Part shown: positions 26,514-35,154 of the stretch, one piece after another
Layout: every line of letters begins with the position of its first letter
Position numbering within the stretch: position 1 is the first letter of the stretch
Origin: Frateuria terrea
Lineage (GTDB): Bacteria; Pseudomonadota; Gammaproteobacteria; Xanthomonadales; Rhodanobacteraceae
Assembly: GCF_900115705.1 (NCBI RefSeq)
Contig: NZ_FOXL01000005.1
Coordinates: forward strand, 414,454-478,453
Direction: 5' to 3'
DNA length: 64,000 nt
Notes under the pieces: model-generated
The model's input: the letters and a program-made list of their open reading frames with translations, nothing else
Told to the model about the DNA's origin: nothing
Databases searched by the model: none
Made by a program: the position numbers and the translations under genes

Positions 26514-28580
26514 GTGAAAAGTCAGGAAAAATCCGACGTGCTGGCCGGTTCTGATTCAGCATGTGTGCCAGCACAATCTGCACACGAGATCGTCTATTCG
26601 TTCGACGTTTTCGATACGTGTATCTCCCGCAATTGGGCCCACCCTCGGGACCTGTTCTTTGCTTTGGGTCTCAAGCTAGCGCCGCCTCAGTTTACCGATA
26701 ATCGAGCGAGGGAGTTCGCCCGCAAATTTCAGGCTAGGCGCATCCGCGCCGAAAAGCGGGCTTATCGGGCTGCCCGACCTGATGAATGTGCCGATATCCA
26801 TGAGATATATCGGAAGTTCGATTTTTTCCCCGGTCTCGATTCCGGAATCGCTGACCTGATCACCACCGAACTCGAGTTCGAGGAAAAGTCCCTTTACACG
26901 ATTGCACCCGTCGTCTCACATATCGAGGAATTACGCAAGGCCGGTCACCGCATAATTTTCGTTTCAGACATGTACCTGCCAGCTGACCTGCTCGGACCGC
27001 TGTTGCAAAGACTTGGCGTCATGCGCGAAGGAGATGGGCTGTACGTTTCCTGCGACGCGCGCCTGACCAAGCACTCGGGCAACCTGTACCGCCACGTGCT
27101 TCAAAGGGAGGGTCTACGTCCGGAGCAGCTCATTCATACCGGTGACAACCCCTGGGCTGACGTGCGCAAAGCGCGGGAAGCCGGCGTGACCGCCCGGCAC
27201 TTTTCTCACGGTCCGCTAACCTCACACGAGACGGCGATTGCAGGCCATCGCCTGCCACGGTCAACGGGCAGTAGTTTCCTTCCGGCATTGAGCCGCCGCA
27301 CAAGGTTGGCGTTGCGGCAGCATTCCGAAGAGGACCGCGAGCCGCTTGAGGAGCTCGTCTGCAGCACGATCGCTCCTTTCCTGGTTGCCTACGTCGACTG
27401 GGTGCTGGAGGACGCGCGACGCCGGGGAATCGGCAGGCTTTATTTCGTTGCACGCGATGGCGAGGTCCTCTATCGCATCGCCAAGGCATTAGGTTCCGAT
27501 GACCAGGGGCCCGAAATGCGATATCTCTACGGTTCCCGCAGAGCATGGCTTTCGCCGTCCATCCGGCCGGACGCCCATGGTTGGGAGCGCCTGCTCCTGA
27601 CCCCTGGGCAGTCGAACAGCCGGCGAGACATCCTCGCCCGCGCCGGCCTGGACGAGAACGCCCAATCCGTGATCGCCAGCATGTTCGGCTGCGATCAGGC
27701 ACTTTGGGGCAGCCCGCTCGACCTGAACGAGGCGACCGCCTTCTTGCAGCAGGTGTTGGCATCCCCGACGGCGGCCGGAATCATCTATCAGGCGGCGGGG
27801 GATCAGAGGGAGATAGCGCTGTCCTATCTCTCGCAGGAGGGCCTACTGGACGGAGCTAAATGGGCGCTGGTGGACGCGGGCTGGTCACTCAACTGCCAAG
27901 CAGCGCTACACCGTATTCTGGCGGCCAGGGATCCGTCGCTGGTGCCGCGTGGCTACTACTTGGCGCTCACTCGAGACCATCTGTCTGAGGAGGAGGCGGG
28001 ACCCGCCCTGGCTTTCATCCCCGAGCCTGGTTCGTTCTTTTCCCGTCGCCGGGTCATCATCGAGCACTGCTTTACTCCTGCATCCCATGCCACCACGCGT
28101 GGTTACGCCATGGACGGCACAGCTGCGGTCCCTGTCTTTGGTTCGGAACTTCGGCAGAACAATGAACTTGCCTATGCGCAGCGGCTGCAGAAGGCAGCTA
28201 GCGAAATGGCCCGGCTGATCACGAGGGATTCGGCGATGCTCGCCAAGTTCAGGCTACACCGCAGCGACATCCTGGCGAACGCCCAACGATTCCTTCGCGA
28301 CCCGCGCCGACGCGACGCGCTCGAGATGGCATCGTTCGGGACTGTTGCCGATCTCAGGCACGAGAGTGCCTTTGTGCAGCCCTTGTGCCGCCCACTAGGT
28401 CTACGCGACGTTGCGGCCATCGTAGGCATGACGGTTTCCCGCCGCCGCAATTTTCAGACGCCTTCCTACATGTGGCTGGAGGGGTCCTGCGCGCTTTCGC
28501 CACCCTATGTCCGTGCCCCGATAAGAGCGATGCTGGCTATCGATTCGCTGCGATCCCGGCTTGGAAACCTTCGACAGTGA
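26514..28580 (+). CDS. Large HAD-superfamily protein (COG5610 type)
   Basis: A 688-residue protein whose N-terminal third is a HAD phosphatase-like domain: motif I DVFDTCISR (first Asp nucleophile), motif II region RIIFVSDMYLP, Lys in LTKHSGN, and motif III HTGDNPWADV. The remaining 400 residues form a conserved partner domain of unknown function (YFVARDGEVLYRIA, YLYGSRRAWL, WALVDAGW). Proteins of this build occur in polysaccharide clusters, where they may dephosphorylate sugar phosphates or transfer groups; the reaction is not established. It starts at GTG 26514 and its last four bases overlap the glf start. Confidence 0.7.
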   Translation: MKSQEKSDVLAGSDSACVPAQSAHEIVYSFDVFDTCISRNWAHPRDLFFALGLKLAPPQFTDNRAREFARKFQARRIRAEKRAYRAARPDECADIHEIYRKFDFFPGLDSGIADLITTELEFEEKSLYTIAPVVSHIEELRKAGHRIIFVSDMYLPADLLGPLLQRLGVMREGDGLYVSCDARLTKHSGNLYRHVLQREGLRPEQLIHTGDNPWADVRKAREAGVTARHFSHGPLTSHETAIAGHRLPRSTGSSFLPALSRRTRLALRQHSEEDREPLEELVCSTIAPFLVAYVDWVLEDARRRGIGRLYFVARDGEVLYRIAKALGSDDQGPEMRYLYGSRRAWLSPSIRPDAHGWERLLLTPGQSNSRRDILARAGLDENAQSVIASMFGCDQALWGSPLDLNEATAFLQQVLASPTAAGIIYQAAGDQREIALSYLSQEGLLDGAKWALVDAGWSLNCQAALHRILAARDPSLVPRGYYLALTRDHLSEEEAGPALAFIPEPGSFFSRRRVIIEHCFTPASHATTRGYAMDGTAAVPVFGSELRQNNELAYAQRLQKAASEMARLITRDSAMLAKFRLHRSDILANAQRFLRDPRRRDALEMASFGTVADLRHESAFVQPLCRPLGLRDVAAIVGMTVSRRRNFQTPSYMWLEGSCALSPPYVRAPIRAMLAIDSLRSRLGNLRQ

Positions 28581-29665
28581 AAAACGTACTGGTCGTGGGC
28601 GCCGGTTACGCCGGAAGCGTGGTGGCCCGTGAAATGGCCGATGCGGGGCGCCGAGTATTCGTGGTCGATCGACGCCACCACATCGCCGGCAACGCATACG
28701 ACGAACACGACGCGCATGGCGTGTTGGTGCATCGTTATGGTCCGCACATCTTCCACACCAACGCTGCGCGCATCTTCGAGTACCTCTCTCGCTTTACGGA
28801 CTGGCGACCTTACGAGCATCGCGTGCGGGGCATCGTCAATGGTCGTGCCTATCCCTTCCCGATCAATCGGGACACGCTGAACCAGCTCTACGACCTGGAT
28901 CTGGACGAGGAAGGAGCTGCCGGGTTCCTCGAGCAGGCCCGGGAACCGAGGGATCCGGTTCGCACCAGCGAGGACGTGGTGCTCAACAGCGTGGGTCGCG
29001 ACCTCTACGAAAAGTTCTTCCTTAACTACACGCGCAAGCAGTGGGGGCTGGATCCTTCCGAGCTCAAGGCGGGCGTGGCCGCGCGCATTCCGGTGCGGAC
29101 CAATACCGATGACCGGTATTTCACCGACACCTTCCAGGCCATGCCTCTGCATGGCTATACACGCATGTTCGAGGCCATGCTCGCCCACCCAAACATCACC
29201 GTCGAGCTCGGCGTGCACTTCGAAGACGTACGCGGCGACTTCAAGCGCGATCACACTATCTATACCGGTCCGATCGACGCCTATTTCGGTTATCGGTTCG
29301 GCCGCCTGCCCTACCGATCGCTACGCTTCGAACACGAACACCTGCCTGGCGTCCATCGCTATCAGGAGACCGGCACGGTCAACTACCCCAACGACCACGA
29401 TTACACGCGCATCACCGAGTTCAAGCACCTGACCGGCCAGCAGCATCGGGGAACCTCGATCGTGCGCGAGTATCCACAAGCCGAGGGCGATCCTTACTAT
29501 CCGGTGCCGCGCGAGGAAAACGAGGCATTGTTCAAGCGCTACGAGGAGCTGGCCAAGGCCGAGCGCGACGTCACCTTCGTCGGTCGGCTCGCCCAGTATC
29601 GCTACTACAACATGGACCAAGTGGTCGGCGCGGCGCTCGCCGCGGCCCGCCGCCTGCTGTACTGA
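28577..29665 (+). CDS. glf: UDP-galactopyranose mutase
   Basis: Flavoenzyme converting UDP-galactopyranose to UDP-galactofuranose, the donor for galactofuranose in surface glycans. The 362-residue protein begins with the FAD-binding VVGAGYAGSVVAR, followed by RRHHIAGNAYDE, the YGPHIFHTN substrate loop and, later, the FLNYTRKQWG and RIPVRTNTDDRYF segments with the conserved Arg residues. The start is a GTG overlapping the upstream TGA (GTGA). Presence of glf implies that a galactofuranosyltransferase is among the neighbouring GTs. Confidence 0.95.
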   Translation: MKNVLVVGAGYAGSVVAREMADAGRRVFVVDRRHHIAGNAYDEHDAHGVLVHRYGPHIFHTNAARIFEYLSRFTDWRPYEHRVRGIVNGRAYPFPINRDTLNQLYDLDLDEEGAAGFLEQAREPRDPVRTSEDVVLNSVGRDLYEKFFLNYTRKQWGLDPSELKAGVAARIPVRTNTDDRYFTDTFQAMPLHGYTRMFEAMLAHPNITVELGVHFEDVRGDFKRDHTIYTGPIDAYFGYRFGRLPYRSLRFEHEHLPGVHRYQETGTVNYPNDHDYTRITEFKHLTGQQHRGTSIVREYPQAEGDPYYPVPREENEALFKRYEELAKAERDVTFVGRLAQYRYYNMDQVVGAALAAARRLLY

Positions 29666-29667
29666 TC

Positions 29668-30813
29668 ATGCGCATCGCCTTCGTTTGCAAGCGGCGCTAT
29701 ATGGGGAAGGACGTGATCCTCGACCAGTATGCGCGCCTGTATGAAATACCGCGCCAACTGGCTTTGCTCGGGCATACCGTCCTTGCGGTTTGCCTGGACT
29801 ATCGGCAGGACACCGAAGCCGGGTGTTGGGAGCACGAGGCGGCGCCCGGCCACTTGGTATGGGAAGCCCACTCGCCCGGGTGGCTAGGGCATGCTCTGCC
29901 CGCCTACCCGTGGCGCGTGCTCAAGCGGCTGCAGGGGTTCCTACCGGACATCGTCATCGGCGCATCTGATATTCCGCAGCTGGTGCTTGGCGCGTGGTTG
30001 GCAAGGCACTTGCGGGTGCCATTCGTTGCCGATCTGTACGACAACTTCGAGGGGTTCGGGCAGGCCCGCATTCCGGGCATGGTGAGCCTGCTGCGGCACG
30101 CGGTACGCCGGGCCTCATTGGTGCTGACGACCAGCGAGCCATTGCGATGTTTCGTGGAGGATGTCTACCGGCCGGCGGGCGACGTGATAGCCATGCCCAG
30201 TTCCGTGGACAAGCATGTGTTCCATCCACGCGACCGGCTCGCCTGTCGTGAGGCGCTCGGGCTGCCGCTGCATGCAAAGCTCTTCGGCACCGCCGGCGGC
30301 TTACACGCAGACAAGGGCGTGACCACCCTCTATGCGGCATGGGAGCGGCTGCGCAACAAGATCCCTGATGCGCACTTGGTGCTCGCCGGGCCGCACGCGG
30401 CATCGCTGCCACCGCCGGATGGCCCGCGTGTCCATTATCTCGGCGCGCTCTCCCACGACCGGGTGGCCCATTTGTTCGGCGCACTGGACGTCGGTGCCAT
30501 CTGCATACTGGACACGGTCTTCGGCCGTTACTGTTTTCCACAGAAAGCGTACGAGATGCTCGCCTGCGGCCTGCCGGTGGTTGCCGCCGACGTCGGCGCC
30601 ATGGGCGAGTTGCTTGCCCATACACCGGAATGCCTGTATCGGGCAGAAGATGCGGACGATCTAGCAAGGCGGGTCGAGCAGCAGATGGCTTCGCCCGTGG
30701 TGCCTAACCTGCCCATCAAGGATTGGCGTGAGCTGATCGGCGACGTGGAACCTCGGCTGCGCTCGCTCGTGCCGGGAGAGGCGACCCACGCCGGGGACAC
30801 CACGCGCGTTTAA
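29668..30813 (+). CDS. GT4-family glycosyltransferase
   Basis: A 381-residue retaining GT-B enzyme. The N-terminal acceptor domain (MRIAFVCKRRYMGKD) is followed by VLTTSEPLRCFV and the P-SSVD-HVF linker typical of GT4. The C-terminal donor domain shows LFGTAGGLHADKGV, HLVLAGPH and the E-x7-E type site as FPQKAYEMLACGLPVVA. It starts two bases after glf, so the two are probably one unit. The sugar transferred is not readable; the glf neighbour makes galactofuranose a candidate. Confidence 0.85.
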   Translation: MRIAFVCKRRYMGKDVILDQYARLYEIPRQLALLGHTVLAVCLDYRQDTEAGCWEHEAAPGHLVWEAHSPGWLGHALPAYPWRVLKRLQGFLPDIVIGASDIPQLVLGAWLARHLRVPFVADLYDNFEGFGQARIPGMVSLLRHAVRRASLVLTTSEPLRCFVEDVYRPAGDVIAMPSSVDKHVFHPRDRLACREALGLPLHAKLFGTAGGLHADKGVTTLYAAWERLRNKIPDAHLVLAGPHAASLPPPDGPRVHYLGALSHDRVAHLFGALDVGAICILDTVFGRYCFPQKAYEMLACGLPVVAADVGAMGELLAHTPECLYRAEDADDLARRVEQQMASPVVPNLPIKDWRELIGDVEPRLRSLVPGEATHAGDTTRV

Positions 30814-30896
30814 GTGTGGGTGCCATCCGGGTTGGCCGCGGACATAGGCGCTCCCGCGGAGGGTAGCGCGCAGGGAAGCGCAGGAGGTGCGGGAAG

Positions 30897-32102
30897 TCAG
30901 GCCTTGCGTGCCGATGACAAGCAGTGCATAAGCAGATCGCCGTACCGCGCAGCGACGGCTTCCCAGTCGATTGATGCGATTGCACTCGCCCTGATGACGC
31001 CGGCACGGGCCTGCGCCTGCTCCGGGTGTTCGAGGTTTGCAAGCACGGCCCCGGCCAGCGCGGCGGGATCGGTGGGATCCACGCACACTTCCGGGGTCAG
31101 TTCGCCGAGTAGGTCGGCCAGGCCCTGGACCTCGCCAGCCACCACTGGACAACCACAGCCCACGGCCTCCATCAGCGCCACGGGAAGGCCCTCCTGGTCA
31201 CCCGAGCTGTCGCGTACGAACGGCGCAACGAACAGCGACGCGCGGCGGTAGAGCGCCGGCAGGCGGTTCTGGGGAGCGGCCCCCTCGAACACCACATGGT
31301 CCGCCAGCCCCAGTTCGTCTGCCTGTTTGCGCAAGGCGGGCTCCTCCGGGCCAAAGCCGACGATCGTCAACCGCACTGACGGTCTTCGGGCGGCGATCAG
31401 CGGCATCGCCTGCAACAGGAAGCGCAGTCCCTTCTTGGCCACCAGCCGACCAACGAACAGCAGCTCATCGCGTGACCGCGGTGCCGACCCTGGTGTAAAT
31501 CGATCCCGCAGGTCGACGCCCATCGGCACCACCGAAACAGTGGGCGCCAGGATGCCCTGGGCCGTCGCCTCGTCGCGCATCGCCCGGCTGACCACGGTCA
31601 TGGCGGCGGCCGAGCCGGCAACCTTGCGCTTCAGCGCCGCGAACAGCCGATGGCGTAAACCGAACAAATCACCACCGTGCGAAGTGACCAGGTAAGGACG
31701 ATGCAACCAGCTTGCGATCAGGCCTTGCGGGACCAGCCAGTGGGCGTGCACCACATCGATGCGCTGGCGGCGCAGGATCCGCCGGGCGGCCAGCCACTGG
31801 CCCAGCACAAAGCCAGGCAGCAGCAGCCACTTCCAGCGATGGCGTTGGACGTTCGCGACGATGCCGCCGTTGTTCACGAGTGTCTGCAACCGCCGCGGCG
31901 CATACCGGTAGCGCACCACGTGCACACCGTCGAGCAGGCCGCTCGGATCAGCGCCGGGCGCATCGGGCACCAGCGCGATCACCGTGAACCGGTCAGTGAG
32001 CCGGCTGCACAGCTGGTGCACGAAACCCGGCTCGGGGTCGCTCTCCCAGCGCGGATAGGTGGACGCCAGTACCAGTACCGAGGGCTTCTTCTGCTCAGTC
32101 AT
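30897..32102 (-). CDS. GT4-family glycosyltransferase
   Basis: A 401-residue GT-B enzyme on the opposite strand to the preceding GT genes. It has VLASTYPRWESDPEPGFV at the N terminus, DVVHAHWLVPQG, then PMGVD, LLFVGRLVAKKGLRFLL and QEGLPVALMEAVGCGCPVVAG (E-x7-E). Its start overlaps the end of the GT2 gene by 8 bases, so the two are coupled. The stop at 30897 faces the converging GT4 at 30813. Substrate unknown. Confidence 0.87.
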   Translation of the reverse strand: MTEQKKPSVLVLASTYPRWESDPEPGFVHQLCSRLTDRFTVIALVPDAPGADPSGLLDGVHVVRYRYAPRRLQTLVNNGGIVANVQRHRWKWLLLPGFVLGQWLAARRILRRQRIDVVHAHWLVPQGLIASWLHRPYLVTSHGGDLFGLRHRLFAALKRKVAGSAAAMTVVSRAMRDEATAQGILAPTVSVVPMGVDLRDRFTPGSAPRSRDELLFVGRLVAKKGLRFLLQAMPLIAARRPSVRLTIVGFGPEEPALRKQADELGLADHVVFEGAAPQNRLPALYRRASLFVAPFVRDSSGDQEGLPVALMEAVGCGCPVVAGEVQGLADLLGELTPEVCVDPTDPAALAGAVLANLEHPEQAQARAGVIRASAIASIDWEAVAARYGDLLMHCLSSARKA

Positions 32103-32949
32103 CGCGCCGATAGGTGAGCGCCGTGATCTGCTCGGAAATCAGCCCGATCAGGAATACGATCACCGCTGCGCTCCACAGCATTGTGCTGCCGTTGGTCAGG
32201 CGACCGTAGTGGTTGAAGGTCCAAAGGTAGTTCAGGCATCCCAGCAGAAAAAACACCACGCTCGCCGGCGCAAACAGCTTCAACGGCGAATACAGCGTGG
32301 CGATCTTGAAGATGATCAGCAGAAATCGCAGGCCGTCGCGCAGCGGGCGGATGTGGCTCTTGCCCACGCGCTGGGCGGCCTTGATCGGCACGTAGGCGAC
32401 CGGATAGGCGCTGCGGAAGAAGGCCATGGTGCTGGTGGTGGGATAGGAAAACCCGTTGGGCAGCAGGTACAGGAACTCGCGGAATTTTTCCGCGCGCACG
32501 GCGCGGAAGCCAGAGGTGAGGTCGAGCACCGGGTGGCCGGTCATGCGCGTGGCGAGCCAGTTGTACAGCGTATTGGCCAGCCCGCGGCCGACTCCGGCCT
32601 GGCTGCCCCAGTCGCGGGCGCCAATGGCCATGTCGTAGCCCTCGTGCAGGCAGGCGAGCAGGCGATCGACATCGGCCGGGTCGTGCTGGCCGTCGCCGTC
32701 CATGAAGACCAGCCATTCGCCCTGCGCCGCCCTCGCGCCGCGCTTGATCGCCGCTCCGTTGCCCATCGAGTAGGGGGAGGACAGGCAGCTGACGGCATGG
32801 GCCTCGCAAATCGCTCGAGTGTCGTCGGTCGAGCCGTCATCGACCACGATGATTTCCGCGTCCGGCTGGGCGGTGCGCAGCGCCGGCAGCAGACGGGCCA
32901 ATGCCGCCGCTTCGTTTTTCGCGGGCAGGATGATGCTTAGGCGTTTCAA
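32095..32949 (-). CDS. GT2 polyprenyl-phosphate sugar synthase-like enzyme (DPMS/GtrB type)
   Basis: A 284-residue GT-A enzyme: SIILPAKNEAAAL, VVDDGSTDDT, FMDGDGQHDP (DXD-type metal site) and LTSGFRAVRA, followed by two C-terminal hydrophobic segments (about 224-240 and 257-275). This layout is that of dolichyl/undecaprenyl-phosphate mannose or glucose synthases, which make the membrane-bound sugar donor used by GT-C enzymes. It could therefore feed the two TMTC-like enzymes at 19398-23387. First gene of a minus-strand pair with the GT4. Confidence 0.85.
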   Translation of the reverse strand: MKRLSIILPAKNEAAALARLLPALRTAQPDAEIIVVDDGSTDDTRAICEAHAVSCLSSPYSMGNGAAIKRGARAAQGEWLVFMDGDGQHDPADVDRLLACLHEGYDMAIGARDWGSQAGVGRGLANTLYNWLATRMTGHPVLDLTSGFRAVRAEKFREFLYLLPNGFSYPTTSTMAFFRSAYPVAYVPIKAAQRVGKSHIRPLRDGLRFLLIIFKIATLYSPLKLFAPASVVFFLLGCLNYLWTFNHYGRLTNGSTMLWSAAVIVFLIGLISEQITALTYRRDD

Positions 32950-33256
32950 AGAGGCTCCCCCGTTTGTCGGGCGATCATAACGCGGGCGGTTCGATGCGGG
33001 CGCCGTAGTAATGCCGTCGGCTTCTCCCTACCGAAGGAAGGCAACCCGTCCCTGACCGAGCCCTGGCGCCAAGGACCTCATGGACAACGCAAGTGTCGCG
33101 CGCGTCCCCCCGATGTGGAGTCAATCGCGATGACTCTTTCGTGATCGCCTTGGCGACTTTCCGGGTGGGGCGACCACCACCCTCCCCGGCAGATGACCGC
33201 GCAGCCTTTCTGGGGTAAATTCCTTGTCAATAAGGGGGCTTAAGGCCGGAATCTAC
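32950..33256. other. Divergent intergenic region upstream of pilB
   Basis: About 307 bases between the leftward GT2 gene and pilB. It should contain promoters for both. I found no good sigma-54 match with the required 10-base GG/GC spacing and no strong -35/-10 pair. No gene is evident. A TTG at 33224 is in frame with pilB, but the ATG at 33257 fits the family start better. Confidence 0.5.
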
Positions 33257-34981
33257 ATGTCATCCCAATTGCAACCGTCCCTGGCGGGTCTCACCGGCAT
33301 GGCGCGTCGCCTGGTCTCCGAAGGCGTGCTGCCGGAGGCCGACGTCCGCAAGGCGGTCGCCGATTCAACCGCACAGAAGGCCTCGCTGGCCACCTGGCTG
33401 CTTGACCACAACCTGGTGGAGAGTTCCAGGCTCACGCAGATCGCCTCGGCCGAGTTCGGCATGCCGATGATGGACGTCAGCGCCATGGCGCCGGCGTCGA
33501 TGCCGGTGAACCTCATCAGCGAGGCGCTGATGACCAAGCACCAGGCGCTGCCGCTGTTCAAGCGCGGCAAGCGCCTGTTCGTGGGCATCGCCGATCCGAT
33601 GCAGTCGCACGCGCTGGACGAGATCAAGTTCCACTCCAACTGCATGGTGGAACCGATCCTGGTCGAGCGCGGCCAGCTGTCCCGTGCGATCGACGGCGCG
33701 CTGGCCAGCGCGAACGCCACCATGCCCGACATGGGCCACGACGAGTTCGACGATCTTTCGCTTGAGGCCGCCGACGAGGATGCCGCCGAAAGCACCGGTA
33801 TCGACGCAACCGGCGGCGATGACGCGCCGGTAGTCAAGTTCGTCAACAAGATCCTGGTCGACGCGATCCGCCGGGGCGCCTCGGACATCCATTTCGAGCC
33901 TTTCGAGACCAACTTCCGGGTGCGCCTGCGCATGGACGGCATGCTTCGGCCGGTGGCCAATCCGCCGATGAAGATGGCCAGCCGCATCTCCTCGCGCCTG
34001 AAGGTGATGGCCGGGCTGGACATCGCCGAACGCCGTGTGCCGCAGGACGGCCGCATCAAGCTGAACCTCTCCAAGAGCCGCTCGATGGACTTCCGCGTGA
34101 GCACGCTGCCCACGCTGTTCGGCGAGAAGATCGTGCTGCGTATCCTGGACAGCTCCTCGGCCAAGCTGGGCATCGACAAGCTCGGCTACGAGGAGGAGCA
34201 GAAGAAGCTCTACCTCGACGCCATTCACAAGCCCTACGGCATGGTGCTGGTAACCGGTCCGACCGGCTCGGGCAAGACGGTTTCGCTCTACACGGCGCTG
34301 AACATCCTCAACACCCCCGAACGCAACATCTCCACGGTCGAGGATCCGGTGGAAATCCGCGTCGAGGGCATCAACCAGGTCCAGCAGAACGTCAAGCGCG
34401 GCATGACCTTCGCCGCGGCACTGCGCTCGTTCCTGCGCCAGGACCCCGATGTGATCATGGTGGGCGAGATCCGCGACCTGGAAACCGCCGAGATCGGCAT
34501 CAAGGCCGCGCAGACCGGCCACATGGTTTTGTCCACCCTGCACACCAACGATGCGCCGCAGACCATCGCGCGGCTGATGAACATGGGCATCCCGCCCTAC
34601 TCCATCACCTCTTCGGTGACGCTGGTGATCGCCCAGCGCCTGGCCCGTCGCCTGCATGACTGCAAGAAGCCCCAGCACCTGCCGCCACACGTGCTGCTCG
34701 CTGCCGGATTCAGTCAGGGAGACATCGACGCCGGCCTGACTCTCTACGAGGCAGTCGGCTGCGAACACTGCAACGAGGGCTACAAGGGCCGCGTGGGCAT
34801 TTATCAGGTCATGCCGATGACCGAGGAGATCCAGCAGATCGTGCTCCAGGGGGGCAATGCGCTGCAGATCGGCGAGGTCGCGCGCAAGATCGGCGTCAAC
34901 GACCTGCGTGCTTCGGCGCTGCTTAAAGTCAAGGCGGGGGTCACCAGCCTGGCCGAGATCGACCGTGTCACCAAGGACTAG
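33257..34981 (+). CDS. pilB: Type IV pilus extension ATPase PilB
   Basis: Hexameric ATPase that drives pilus assembly from the cytoplasmic side. The 574 residues comprise an N-terminal MshEN/c-di-GMP-type domain, an acidic linker (about 160-195) and the T2SSE ATPase. Walker A GPTGSGKT is at 334-341, the Asp box is ISTVEDPVE, Walker B is VGEIRDLETAEI and the His box is STLHTNDA. The C-terminal zinc motif is incomplete: only C469, C502 and C505 remain, and the first Cys of the usual CxxC...CxxC set is replaced by Leu466. The next gene is pilC after a 173-base gap. Confidence 0.96.
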   Translation: MSSQLQPSLAGLTGMARRLVSEGVLPEADVRKAVADSTAQKASLATWLLDHNLVESSRLTQIASAEFGMPMMDVSAMAPASMPVNLISEALMTKHQALPLFKRGKRLFVGIADPMQSHALDEIKFHSNCMVEPILVERGQLSRAIDGALASANATMPDMGHDEFDDLSLEAADEDAAESTGIDATGGDDAPVVKFVNKILVDAIRRGASDIHFEPFETNFRVRLRMDGMLRPVANPPMKMASRISSRLKVMAGLDIAERRVPQDGRIKLNLSKSRSMDFRVSTLPTLFGEKIVLRILDSSSAKLGIDKLGYEEEQKKLYLDAIHKPYGMVLVTGPTGSGKTVSLYTALNILNTPERNISTVEDPVEIRVEGINQVQQNVKRGMTFAAALRSFLRQDPDVIMVGEIRDLETAEIGIKAAQTGHMVLSTLHTNDAPQTIARLMNMGIPPYSITSSVTLVIAQRLARRLHDCKKPQHLPPHVLLAAGFSQGDIDAGLTLYEAVGCEHCNEGYKGRVGIYQVMPMTEEIQQIVLQGGNALQIGEVARKIGVNDLRASALLKVKAGVTSLAEIDRVTKD

Positions 34982-35154
34982 CGTAGGTTGTACCGCGCCG
35001 CACGGCCGTACCAGCCGCGCCCTGCGGGGCAATTGCCGGATACTGTGTGAAGTTGCGCGGAACGCCACGAAATAATCCGCCACATCTGGCATAAGCTGCA
35101 CTGACGACCGGCCATGCAAGGCGGTCGCGGATCGAACCACCGGGGGAATCGGGC

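Noticed and set aside
19398-32949. Glycan genes as an integrated mobile element
   Set aside because: No integrase, transposase, tRNA end or flanking direct repeat was seen. Only one gene has clearly deviating composition.
35080-35110. Possible sigma-54 promoter before pilC (TGGCAT...CTGC)
   Set aside because: The GG to GC distance is 8 bases, not the required 10.
33365-35140. Long minus-strand open frame opposite pilB
   Set aside because: His/Ala/Asp-rich low-complexity translation, antisense to a clear pilB.
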